Assembly (NCBI RefSeq): GCF_000308455.1
Contig: NZ_BAFP01000273.1
Location: forward strand, 62,001-126,000
Direction: 5' to 3'
DNA length: 64,000 nt
From: Nocardia abscessus NBRC 100374
GTDB taxonomy: Bacteria; Actinomycetota; Actinomycetes; Mycobacteriales; Mycobacteriaceae
Each line of letters opens with the position of its first letter. The stretch's first letter is position 1. The translations under genes and the position numbers were made by a program. The notes beneath the pieces are model-generated. The model did not search any database. It worked only from the letters and a program-made list of their open reading frames with translations, and was not told the origin of the DNA. Below, in pieces: positions 43,265 to 51,467 of the stretch.

Positions 43265-44380
43265 ATGGGCACGCCCCGCGAAACACCGATCCCCGGTCAG
43301 GGTTCGCGTTTCGGTGCCGTGTCGGGGTTCCTGCTCAAACTTCTGCGCGAGGCCGCCCAGCTCACGCAGGCCGACTTCGCCGAACGGCTCGGGGTGGACA
43401 TCTCCACTGTCCACGGCTGGGAAAGCGGCCGCAGACCCCTTGCCCACCTGCGCGCCGGGGATTTGACCCGCATCCGGATGCTTCTCACCCGCCATGGAGC
43501 ACCATCGCAGGCCATCATGCTGCTCACCGACGCTCTCGAAGCCGACCTCGTCATCGGCGACACTGTTGGCATCGAACCCCACACCATCAACGCCGACGCT
43601 CACCCGCTCGCGGTCAGCATCCACCAGCGCACGCTGGCCAACCTCATTACCTGGCCCATCACCGGCCGCCCGCCCGTACAGCTCGCCGGGCTGACCGGCC
43701 GGCGCGGCCGCGGACCCCGACCGTCCAGCCCGGTCATCTCCACCATCGACCGTGAGCGGTTCTTCGATCATCTGCTCCTGGTCGCCGACCGGTGTCGATG
43801 GCCCGACGAGGCGCTGCTGCGCCGACAGGCCATCTTTCTGCTCGGTTTCGACAACCGCGGCGACTCCGCCGACTGGTTGGCCGGCGAACTGACCCATGCC
43901 CTGCATACGGTCTCGCACACCGATGTGCCCGGCTGGTTGCGAGTACGATCCTCGGCCATCGCGTTGTCCGCTACCGGCGACCGAGATCCTCTGCGCGCCT
44001 ATCTGACTCGGCTGCGAGATAACCCAGACCAACAGCTGGCGAATCTGACCTATTACGCCTATTGGGTCGGTGATCTCGGCGACATCGTGTTCACCGACGA
44101 CGCCGCCATGATTCGCGCTGACCCGCGCACCTGGTCGGGCGAGCGGCTGCTGCGGCATCTGCTCGACCGCCTGCAACCCGGCGCCAAGCAAGCCGACCTG
44201 TACGCCCACACCCTCGCCGACCTGATCGCCAGCCATCCGCACCTGCTCGCGGCCCACCCCACCCTGCGCGCAGCCACCCACACGGCGATCGACCGAATGT
44301 CCAGCGACACCGATCTGATGCCCCAGACCCGCCAGGATCTGGCTAACGTGGCCTACGCAGTACGACTGTCCAGCCGATGA
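43265..44380 (+). CDS. XRE-family regulator of the P450 cluster
   Basis: 371 residues from ATG 43265. FLLKLLREAAQLTQADFAERLGVDISTVHGWESGRRP is an XRE helix-turn-helix. The rest is helical with a variable sensor region. It diverges from the eight-gene operon and an operator-like repeat lies before it; I infer autoregulation and control of the cluster. The HD protein follows 15 bp after its stop. Confidence 0.85.
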   Translation: MGTPRETPIPGQGSRFGAVSGFLLKLLREAAQLTQADFAERLGVDISTVHGWESGRRPLAHLRAGDLTRIRMLLTRHGAPSQAIMLLTDALEADLVIGDTVGIEPHTINADAHPLAVSIHQRTLANLITWPITGRPPVQLAGLTGRRGRGPRPSSPVISTIDRERFFDHLLLVADRCRWPDEALLRRQAIFLLGFDNRGDSADWLAGELTHALHTVSHTDVPGWLRVRSSAIALSATGDRDPLRAYLTRLRDNPDQQLANLTYYAYWVGDLGDIVFTDDAAMIRADPRTWSGERLLRHLLDRLQPGAKQADLYAHTLADLIASHPHLLAAHPTLRAATHTAIDRMSSDTDLMPQTRQDLANVAYAVRLSSR

Positions 44381-44395
44381 CCCGGAGGAACAACC

Positions 44396-44971
44396 ATGGA
44401 TGCACACCAGCTGGGTCCTGACGCCGCAGCCGAAATCGCTACGTTTGCCTTCGAACTGGGCAACCTCAAACGAGAGCCCCGCAAAGGCTGGCGCCAAGCG
44501 CTCGTGCCCAATCCTGAATCGGTCGCCGACCACACCTGCCGCACCGCACAGCTCGCATCCATCATCGCCGCTGGTGAAGGCGGCGATCCCGCCACCGCCG
44601 CACACATGGCGGTCTGGCACGACAGCCAAGAAACCCGCAGCGGCGACAACAACAAGACTTCCAAACCGTTCATGACCCTCGTCGACCACGAAACCATCAC
44701 CGCCGCCCAGGTCCAACGGCTCCCAGAAGCGGTGCGAAACGCCGTGCAGCAGACCGTCAGCGAGTACGAGGCCCAAGCCACCGTCGAGGCAGTCGCGGCC
44801 CGCGACGCGGACAAACTCGAATGCCTTTTCCAGGCCATCGAGTACCGCGCCGCGGGCAACACACTGATGCAGGAATGGATCACCGATTCGTATGCGGCAC
44901 TGAAAACCACCACAGCCATACGCATCGCCGATGCCGCCCTCACCACTTCCCCGCTGAGATGGCGACAGTAA
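44396..44971 (+). CDS. HD-domain phosphohydrolase (YfbR/HDDC2-like)
   Basis: 191 residues, ATG 44396, with CGGAGGAA upstream. PESVADHTCRTAQLASIIA, MAVWHDSQETRSGDN (His-Asp pair) and AARDADKLECLFQAIEY (second Asp) are the HD metal site of 5'-nucleotidase-like enzymes. Expected to remove phosphate from dNMPs or a related phosphate. May detoxify or finish a nucleotide-like cluster product. Confidence 0.85.
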   Translation: MDAHQLGPDAAAEIATFAFELGNLKREPRKGWRQALVPNPESVADHTCRTAQLASIIAAGEGGDPATAAHMAVWHDSQETRSGDNNKTSKPFMTLVDHETITAAQVQRLPEAVRNAVQQTVSEYEAQATVEAVAARDADKLECLFQAIEYRAAGNTLMQEWITDSYAALKTTTAIRIADAALTTSPLRWRQ

Positions 44972-45222
44972 TTCCAGCTTGCCCAATGCGGCCGCACTAC
45001 CAGCCCGGCACGCGGCGAACGGCATGTCGCTGCATCCCGAGCCAGCATTGAGATCAGCCGCCGCCGAGAGGCGCCCGTGATTACCGCAGATCCGCTGTAA
45101 CCGGACTGGCCCGTTTCCAGCCGCGATATAGGACCCTGCTAGAAGGGGGGAGGCCACGGCGGCATGCACGTAGAAGTAGGCGAAGTTTCTAGGCGGCCTC
45201 GGATAAGCGGCGCCGTGCTGCG
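44972..45222 (+). other. 250-bp spacer, convergent ends
   Basis: No gene and no strong hairpin. The left gene and the acyl-CoA-oxidase-like gene on the minus strand end here. Confidence 0.3.
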
Positions 45223-47133
45223 TCACGCCTCGCCTACCCTCGCGATACCAGCTGGTCCCGCAGTGCCTTGAGCGCGCACACATGAGGGTTTGGCTTGCGG
45301 TCTGGTGGTTGCGGTCTGCCAGGTCAGCCGTTTCGGCCATTCGGTCAGGTAGTTGGAATCGACCGGCGCGAACGGGAACGGTGGCACATCGAACGCGACA
45401 GCGATCCTGCCCAGGTGCGGAGCCAGCGCGGTGTATCGGACGCGCAATTCACATCGTGCGTCGACGGCTCGTGCTCGATCGAAGTCGGGATGGTAGGCGG
45501 AAAACCAGCTGCTGCCGTTGCCGCCGCTCGTGCTGCTGGTGCTGGTGATGCGTTCCAGGCAGAAGATCGTGGTGAGATTTTCGGCGAGGGTCCGGGCGTC
45601 GGGGTCCTCGATCGCGGCGGCTGCGGCGGCCATGGCGTCGGCGGTGAGGCGTTCGGCGATTATCTGAAAGATGTCGGTGGCGGTCGAGTCCGGCCCGATC
45701 GCTGTCAGTCCGCTGTCGGTGCCTTGCGTTGCTGCGGCGATGACGGCGTGTTCGCGGTCGCGGAGCATCTGATGCCACAGTGACAGTGCCTGCGGCGGGC
45801 CAGGCACCTGTGCGCTGGCGGCGATCGCCAGGGTGGGCGGACGTCCGACGGCCGCTTTCAGGCTGGGGTTGGTGCCCTCGGCGATGCGAATCCCGACGAT
45901 GCAGCCCAGCCAGTCACCGAAGGCGTTGTCGCCGAGTACCGCCTGCGCGCCGCAGACTGAGATCGCGACATCGGACAGCACGGTCCAGGCCACCTCTGAG
46001 GCGAACGGCTTGGTGAGATTCACCAGTGCGGTCACCGCGGCCGGATCGGAACTGGAGGCGGCGACGTGGTCGCGTGTGTGTTGTACCAGCGCGCTCACCG
46101 CCATCAGATTCGCGGCCGCGGAGACCATTTTGCGCTGGACCTCGTCACGCTCTGCCAGCAGTACGCCGTCGACCTCTCGTTGGTGGCTGTAGCGGTGCAC
46201 CAGCGTCCACCCGGCGCGGGCCGCGGCGACCGCGGCACCGGCGTAGGCGATCCGCCCAGTCAGCAGCGACCCGGCCGACTTCTTGAATCGAGCGTGGCGT
46301 GAAAGCGCGCAGACGAAGTCGCCGCTGTCGTCGAAGTAGGCCCAATCGCCGCCGAGAAGCGCCTCGCCCGGCACCGTCAAACCGGTGAAGCTGAACGCCG
46401 CATGATCCATCGGGGCGCTCAGGCGGCTGGTGGGCAGGGACGCGACCTCAACGCCGTCGACAAGGCCGTCACGGGTGCGTGCCCGCGCGAGGATCGGGAA
46501 AACACCTTCATCGCGGCCATCCACAATGAGCCTGGCCAGGACCACCAATATTTTCGGGAATGCGCGCGAGGCGATGTTCGGCATCCACTTCCAAGAGCTG
46601 GGATCATCATCGGGAGATGACTGCAGGGTCAGGGTACGATCTGCGCGATTCCAGATCGCGAGGGTGCGCGCATCGAGCACGTTGGTTCCGACACCCAGCT
46701 CCGTCGCGGCCAACACTCCGAACGCCTGACCGCTGTCGAGTTCGGCCAGCAGCGTCTGCTGGTAGCGGCTGCCGTTGCCCAGCTTCTGGATCGTGCCCAC
46801 GCCGAGGCTGAGATGCGACAGGTACGGCACCGCGCGCGGGTGACGGACGATGCAGGCGTCGTAGAGCGCGGACTGCGCCCAGAAGTCCTGCGCGAGGGCT
46901 GCCCAGGAGCCCCCCAACGCCTCGCCGATCCGCGCCAGCTGCCGGTAGCCGTAGTCGGCTTCCTCCGGGTCGGACAGGCCGAGACTGATCGGGCCGTCGA
47001 CCGAGAAAACCACATCACGGATATCGCGAAAGGTGGCGTGGCGACGGCCGAAGACCATCGCCTGCAACGATTCGGTGATGGGGTCTGTGTCGATCTCTTC
47101 GCTGCAGTCACTGACCATGGGATGGGTTGTCAT
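45223..47133 (-). CDS. acyl-CoA oxidase/dehydrogenase-like flavoprotein
   Basis: 636 residues from ATG 47133 (GAAGGAA upstream). AATELGVGTNVLDARTLA is the FAD/acyl-contact loop (compare TELGHGSNV), followed by the mid domain FSFTGLTVPGEALLGGDWAYFDDSGDF. YSHQREVDGVLLAERDEVQRKMVSAAANLMA is the helical domain with conserved Arg, and IRIAEGTNPSLK is the position of the catalytic Glu. Length (636) is near that of peroxisomal-type acyl-CoA oxidases. It likely desaturates an acyl-CoA or carrier-bound acyl group. Confidence 0.8.
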   Translation of the reverse strand: MTTHPMVSDCSEEIDTDPITESLQAMVFGRRHATFRDIRDVVFSVDGPISLGLSDPEEADYGYRQLARIGEALGGSWAALAQDFWAQSALYDACIVRHPRAVPYLSHLSLGVGTIQKLGNGSRYQQTLLAELDSGQAFGVLAATELGVGTNVLDARTLAIWNRADRTLTLQSSPDDDPSSWKWMPNIASRAFPKILVVLARLIVDGRDEGVFPILARARTRDGLVDGVEVASLPTSRLSAPMDHAAFSFTGLTVPGEALLGGDWAYFDDSGDFVCALSRHARFKKSAGSLLTGRIAYAGAAVAAARAGWTLVHRYSHQREVDGVLLAERDEVQRKMVSAAANLMAVSALVQHTRDHVAASSSDPAAVTALVNLTKPFASEVAWTVLSDVAISVCGAQAVLGDNAFGDWLGCIVGIRIAEGTNPSLKAAVGRPPTLAIAASAQVPGPPQALSLWHQMLRDREHAVIAAATQGTDSGLTAIGPDSTATDIFQIIAERLTADAMAAAAAAIEDPDARTLAENLTTIFCLERITSTSSTSGGNGSSWFSAYHPDFDRARAVDARCELRVRYTALAPHLGRIAVAFDVPPFPFAPVDSNYLTEWPKRLTWQTATTRPQAKPSCVRAQGTAGPAGIARVGEA

Positions 47134-47283
47134 GGCTGTGTTCCTTCGGGAGTACCGCCGGTGACGTGCCCCGGTGCGGGTGGCCGGAGTCGTGTCACCG
47201 AACAACTGCTTCGAACTGCGTGCTCTTTCGTGATGGGCCGTGGTGATTTGACTGTCGTTGCGGCGAGTGCCGGGGGTGACCCT

Positions 47284-47667
47284 TCAGGTTCCGGGCGGCA
47301 GCGACTTGCGGCCCGGCAGGTCTTGGTCAGCGCCCGTGACCGAGTACCGGTGGACCGCGTCGAGCACCGCGAAAGCTTGTGCTGGGTGCCAAGATTCGCA
47401 GAGCCGGGCGAGCTCAGCGAAGTCCGCGCCCCACCGTTCGGCGTGGTGCCGGTCTTCGGCAGCCCACGCGCGGATCTCGTCGGCCATGCGCTGGCCGGGG
47501 TCGCGCAACCATGACTGGACCACGGATGCGGCCGGGGGTTCGAAGATGTCGCAGAGAGTCCGCGCTTGCGGTTCGGTCAGCGTGACGGTGGCCAGTTGGT
47601 GGTCGAAGAACGCGGTGGCGTGGGTTTCGATGACCGGGCGTGGGGCTGGAGGTTCGATGGTGGTCAC
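47284..47667 (-). CDS. small hypothetical protein, 127 aa
   Basis: ATG 47667, about 9 bp before the P450 at 47676 ends. Helical with many His/Ala residues (ALARLCESWHPAQAFAVLDAV-type stretch), no transmembrane segment. Part of the P450/ACOX operon and probably a small accessory. No named family. Confidence 0.55.
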   Translation of the reverse strand: MTTIEPPAPRPVIETHATAFFDHQLATVTLTEPQARTLCDIFEPPAASVVQSWLRDPGQRMADEIRAWAAEDRHHAERWGADFAELARLCESWHPAQAFAVLDAVHRYSVTGADQDLPGRKSLPPGT

Positions 47668-47675
47668 CGTTGTCC

Positions 47676-48935
47676 TTACGGGATGTGATGGGGGCCGGTT
47701 GGGGGGAACGTGACCGGGAGCGCTGTGAGCGCGCGGTGGAATGGGCCTGGCCGCCAGGCCAGCGCGGCGGGATCGACTGCGAGTCGTAACTCCGGCAGGA
47801 GATCAAGGAGGTGGTCGATGGCGCCTTCAGCCATCAGGTAGGTGAGTGTGCGGGCGGGGTCCGGGCAGGCGTGCGGGCCGGACCCAAAGGCCAGGTGCGA
47901 CCGGTTGCCGACGTAGTGACCGGTGTTGATCTCAGAGCTGGTGTTGATCGCGGCCATACTGGTGACAACAGGCTGGTGCGCGGGCAGCCACACGCTGCCG
48001 ACACGCTGGGGTTGCCGCGGATAGGTGAGGCAGTAGTTGGCCATCGGCGGGTTGGTGAACAGGGTTTCGTCGATGGCCGCGCCGGTTGACGGTGGCAAGC
48101 TGCTCACTGTGCCGGCGGTGAACCGCTCACGCTGGGTCAGCATCAGCAGCATGGTGTTGGCGATAAGGTTCTGGGGCACCTCGATCGCGGCCGATACGAT
48201 AGTCAGCAACTGTTGCACCATCTCGTCGTCGCTCAGGCGGGCGCGGTGCTGCACCAGCCGAGACGCGATGTCGGCGCCGGGATCGGCGCGCTTGTGCCGG
48301 GTCAGGTCCCGCAGTGCCTCGTCGAACATCTGGTTAACGGTGTCGGCGTCCTGGCCGTCGAACAGCGACGATGAGGCGGCGCCGAGGCGAGCGGCCAGGT
48401 CGGGTGTGCACCCAAGGATGGTGGTGACCACCCCGAATGCCACCGGCCCGCAGTATTGACTCAGCAGGTCGGCCGAGCCATTTCGGCAGAACGTGTTGAC
48501 GGTCCTACCGGCTGTGCGTTCCACGAGGTGTTGCAGAGTGAGTTGGTTGATCCCGGCCAGTGCGTCACTGGTGGCCTCGCGGTAGCGGTCATGTTCTCTT
48601 CCGTTGCTGCGCAACGCGTTCGGCCGGTACTCGACCATCGGCAGGATCGGCCAATGGCGGCCCTGCAGGTTCTGCTGCCACTCTCGCGGGTCGGCGGAGA
48701 AGTGCTCGTGGTCGTTGAGGATCGTGATCGCGGTGCGATAGTCGATCACGAGCGTCGCGGGCAGGCCCGGGGCGAGCTCGACCGGCACCAGCGCCCCGTA
48801 GCGGTCGCGCATCTCTCGGTAGGCGCGCCACGGGTCGGCTGCGAATTCGCGGGTGTAGATCGGCCACCGGGGCCCGAGCGCCTCGACCGGCACAGACTCT
48901 GCCGTGCCGGGATCTGCGATGATGTGCTGCGCCAC
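47676..48935 (-). CDS. atypical P450 lacking the ExxR arginine (conservon/CYP157-like)
   Basis: 419 residues. The heme loop LAFGSGPHACPDPARTL with Cys357 is good, but the ExxR site is Glu290-Thr-Leu-Phe293 (IDETLF), and the I-helix SAAIEVPQ lacks the oxygen-activating Thr. DETLFTNPPMANY, NRSHLAFG and LAWRPGPFHRALTALPVTF match P450s of actinomycete conservons as I remember them (EQSLW in place of ExxR). Such proteins may fold as P450 but have altered or no monooxygenase activity. A closely related copy follows. Confidence 0.8.
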   Translation of the reverse strand: MAQHIIADPGTAESVPVEALGPRWPIYTREFAADPWRAYREMRDRYGALVPVELAPGLPATLVIDYRTAITILNDHEHFSADPREWQQNLQGRHWPILPMVEYRPNALRSNGREHDRYREATSDALAGINQLTLQHLVERTAGRTVNTFCRNGSADLLSQYCGPVAFGVVTTILGCTPDLAARLGAASSSLFDGQDADTVNQMFDEALRDLTRHKRADPGADIASRLVQHRARLSDDEMVQQLLTIVSAAIEVPQNLIANTMLLMLTQRERFTAGTVSSLPPSTGAAIDETLFTNPPMANYCLTYPRQPQRVGSVWLPAHQPVVTSMAAINTSSEINTGHYVGNRSHLAFGSGPHACPDPARTLTYLMAEGAIDHLLDLLPELRLAVDPAALAWRPGPFHRALTALPVTFPPTGPHHIP

Positions 48936-48947
48936 AGCGGAAAACTC

Positions 48948-50159
48948 CTATGTCAGCGGAAGCGGCGGTGATGGGGGGAAGGTGACCGGAAGCGCTTTCA
49001 GGGCACGGAGAAACGGGTTCGGCTGCCACCGCAGTCCGTCGGCGGGGATGGCCAGCTGGATGTCGGGTAACGCGTCGAGCAGCTGGCCGAGGGCTTCCTC
49101 GGCGATGATCAGGGCTTCGTCCCGGGCTGGGCATGCGTGCTTACCGGCGCCCCACGCCAGGTGAGAACGGTTACCCCCGCGGTCGCCGCTCACGGAGCCG
49201 TTGCACGCTGCCAGGCTGACCAGCACCGGTCGATGAGGCTGGAGCATCACGCCGTCCACGATCTGCATCTGCCGTGGAAATCGGGGGCAGGCATTCGCCA
49301 GCGGTGGATCGGCGAACAGGGCTTCATCGATCAATTCCCGGATCGAGAGCGCGCCACCCGCCAGACCGGCGGTCATCGTTTCCAGCAGGGTGATGCCGAT
49401 CAGGTTCCACGTCAGCTCGCTCCCGAGCGCATACAGCATGGCCAGCGCATGCGCGACTTCGACCGTGGACAGACCTGAGCGGTGCTCGAGCAGCGAGGAG
49501 GTCATATCAGGGCCGAGGCGGCGCCGTTTGATCTCCACCACCTCCTCCATCGCCTCGATCAGCGACTGGTGTGCCGCGGCAGGGTCGATTACGTCGGACG
49601 GTGCCGCCGTCGCGGTGAATGCCTGTCGTGCTGGCTCAGGTGGCAGCCCGAGCAGCCGGTCCAGGACGGTTACGGTGAGCGGGATAGCGAAGTCATGGAG
49701 CAGATCGGCCGCGCCGGCCGCGCAGAAACCGTTGATCAGTTCCTTCGCCGTGAACTCGGTTGCGCGGCGCAGCGCGAACTGGTCGATGCACTTGAGGCTG
49801 TCGGTCACCGCGCCCCGGTAGCGGATGTGCTCGGCGCCATCCGAGCGCAACGCATCGGGTCTCCAGCCCAAAACCGGCAGCGCTGGACAGTCGGACCCGA
49901 CGGTGCGCTGCCAGCCGCGGGGATCGGCTGGGAAATGGTCGTCATCGGGCAGTATCCGTCGTGCAATGTCGTGGTCAAGGACCAGTACCGCCGTCACGCC
50001 CGCTGCAATCTCAACGGAAACTAGCGGCCCACGGTCGGCGCGCAAAGCCTGGTAGGCGCCGTGCGGATCCGCAGCAAATCCTGGCCCCCATATCGGCACC
50101 GGCAGGCGGGAGAGGTCGACCGGCGGGTGAGGTGGTACAGCTGTCTTCCCGGTGGTCAC
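48948..50159 (-). CDS. second atypical P450 lacking the ExxR arginine
   Basis: 403 residues, GTG 50159. Heme loop LAWGAGKHACPARDEAL with Cys343; the ExxR site is Glu279-Ala-Leu-Phe282 (IDEALF). The I-helix is LYALGSELTWN, with no AGxxT. ADPPLANACPRFPRQ and LRWQPNPFLRALKALPVTFPP align with the neighbour, so the pair is a tandem duplication. The two gene ends are 12 bp apart, so they are co-expressed and may form a heterodimer. Confidence 0.8.
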   Translation of the reverse strand: MTTGKTAVPPHPPVDLSRLPVPIWGPGFAADPHGAYQALRADRGPLVSVEIAAGVTAVLVLDHDIARRILPDDDHFPADPRGWQRTVGSDCPALPVLGWRPDALRSDGAEHIRYRGAVTDSLKCIDQFALRRATEFTAKELINGFCAAGAADLLHDFAIPLTVTVLDRLLGLPPEPARQAFTATAAPSDVIDPAAAHQSLIEAMEEVVEIKRRRLGPDMTSSLLEHRSGLSTVEVAHALAMLYALGSELTWNLIGITLLETMTAGLAGGALSIRELIDEALFADPPLANACPRFPRQMQIVDGVMLQPHRPVLVSLAACNGSVSGDRGGNRSHLAWGAGKHACPARDEALIIAEEALGQLLDALPDIQLAIPADGLRWQPNPFLRALKALPVTFPPSPPLPLT

Positions 50160-50369
50160 TGGCGTCGCCTTTCATCGCGATCGGGTGGTATGCCTGTGCG
50201 CCCGCGTGGTCGGAGCGTCCCGGTCGTGCCCTGGCCGGACGAACCGGGCTTCGGTGAACGACCGGAACCGCAGATAGCCCGAAAGCATCCGAAAACTCAC
50301 CGGCGGACGCGTTCGCGACGACGACAGTCCGGTCGCGCTCAGAAGACATGGGTTGACCTGCGGATCCGG
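50160..50369 (-). promoter_or_regulatory. 210-bp gap between the PF04672 methyltransferase and the second P450
   Basis: No gene. GAAAGGCGAC just before GTG 50159 (reading minus) is a weak ribosome site. A promoter for the P450 pair may be here, but no -35/-10 pair is convincing. Confidence 0.3.
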
Positions 50370-51176
50370 TCACGGCTTGCGAGCGACCGCCCCGTAGGCG
50401 GAGATCGGACGGGCCTCACCCACCTCCGGGTCACCCGAGCGCCATTGGGTGATGGATACGAAGCCGGGCTCGACCAGCTGCAGCCCGTCGAAGACGGCTT
50501 TCAGCTGTGCCTGGGGACGCGGGACATAGGGTGTGCCGCCGGTGCCGGTGTAGTTCTGGCACAGAGTGACGTACGCGCGGCTGTCGTCGGTGCCGTCCCA
50601 CATCGCCAGATAGCTGCCCGGCGGGACGGCATCGATGACGGTGTTCACAATGCGCAGCAGCTCGTCGTAGGTTTTCGCGTGGCCGAGCACGCCCATGAAC
50701 ATCACGGCGATCGGCTCGTGGAAGTTCAGGACGTTCTTGGCGTCGGAGATGATCCGCTCGGGGTCGTGGTAGTCGGCGTCGATGTAGGTGACCACGCCCT
50801 CGGAGGTGGTGGAGGTGAGCAGCGCCCGTGCGTGGGTGAGCACTAGAGGGTCGTTGTCGACGTAGACGATCCGGGCCTCGGGTGTGATGGTTTGGGCGAC
50901 GTCGTGGGTGTTCTGCATCGTCGGCAAACCCGTTCCGACGTCGAGGAATTGCCGTATTCCGGCATCGCGGGCGAGGTAGCGCACTACGCGGATGAGGAAT
51001 TGGCGTGATTGCACGGCCATGGTGGTGATGTCGGGGTCGACTTCAATACCGGCGTCGCCTGCGATGCGGTCGATCTCGTAGTAGTCCTTGCCGCCCATCC
51101 AGTAGTTCCAGATCCGCGCCGACTGCGGGATATCTGTCCGGATGAGGGGCACATCGACACCGAGTTCTGCCACCAT
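50370..51176 (-). CDS. SAM-dependent methyltransferase, PF04672 (DUF574) family
   Basis: 268 residues from ATG 51176. SARIWNYWMGGKDYYEIDR, QFLDVGTGLPT, VYVDNDPLVL and PPGSYLAMWDGTDD are family hallmarks, in the same order as the copy at 33484. Divergence from that copy rules out a recent duplication. Reads away from the STAND regulator and, by direction, may share the P450 transcript. Confidence 0.85.
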   Translation of the reverse strand: MVAELGVDVPLIRTDIPQSARIWNYWMGGKDYYEIDRIAGDAGIEVDPDITTMAVQSRQFLIRVVRYLARDAGIRQFLDVGTGLPTMQNTHDVAQTITPEARIVYVDNDPLVLTHARALLTSTTSEGVVTYIDADYHDPERIISDAKNVLNFHEPIAVMFMGVLGHAKTYDELLRIVNTVIDAVPPGSYLAMWDGTDDSRAYVTLCQNYTGTGGTPYVPRPQAQLKAVFDGLQLVEPGFVSITQWRSGDPEVGEARPISAYGAVARKP

Positions 51177-51467
51177 GGTCCTCCCTCATGCTGCTCCACC
51201 ACCGCGATACGGCGGCGAGGATCAGCGTCTCGGGCAGGCACGATCAGCGGTAGATGAGAGCAGACCTCGCTGATCGGGCGGGCCGTTGCACGCATCGCTG
51301 CTGTTCAGGCAGCTGTTGGGCTGTGAGCGGCTGCGGTGATGAGGTGGCCTCTCATCTTGAAATCTTGTCTGCGAGATGATCACCGCGCGCCGGGTTGACC
51401 GGTGGGCCCGGCGATGTCGGACTACCGTGGGTCCTGTTCACCGGTACGTGGCAGGGGCGGATGAGGG
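51177..51467 (+). promoter_or_regulatory. 291-bp divergent promoter region
   Basis: Between the minus-strand methyltransferase and the plus-strand STAND gene. GATGAG(GTGGCCT)CTCATC near 51342 is a short inverted repeat. TTGACC near 51397 is a possible -35, with no good -10. No gene seen. Confidence 0.35.

Noticed and set aside
43166..45340. Very long open frame on the minus strand (~724 codons) opposite the XRE and HD genes
   Set aside because: It is antisense to two well-supported genes, has no family-like motifs and no ribosome site; such shadows are common in GC-rich DNA.
47676..50159. A conservon (CvnA-E operon)
   Set aside because: Only the P450-type genes are present; no kinase, roadblock, DUF742 or GTPase genes are seen in the region.
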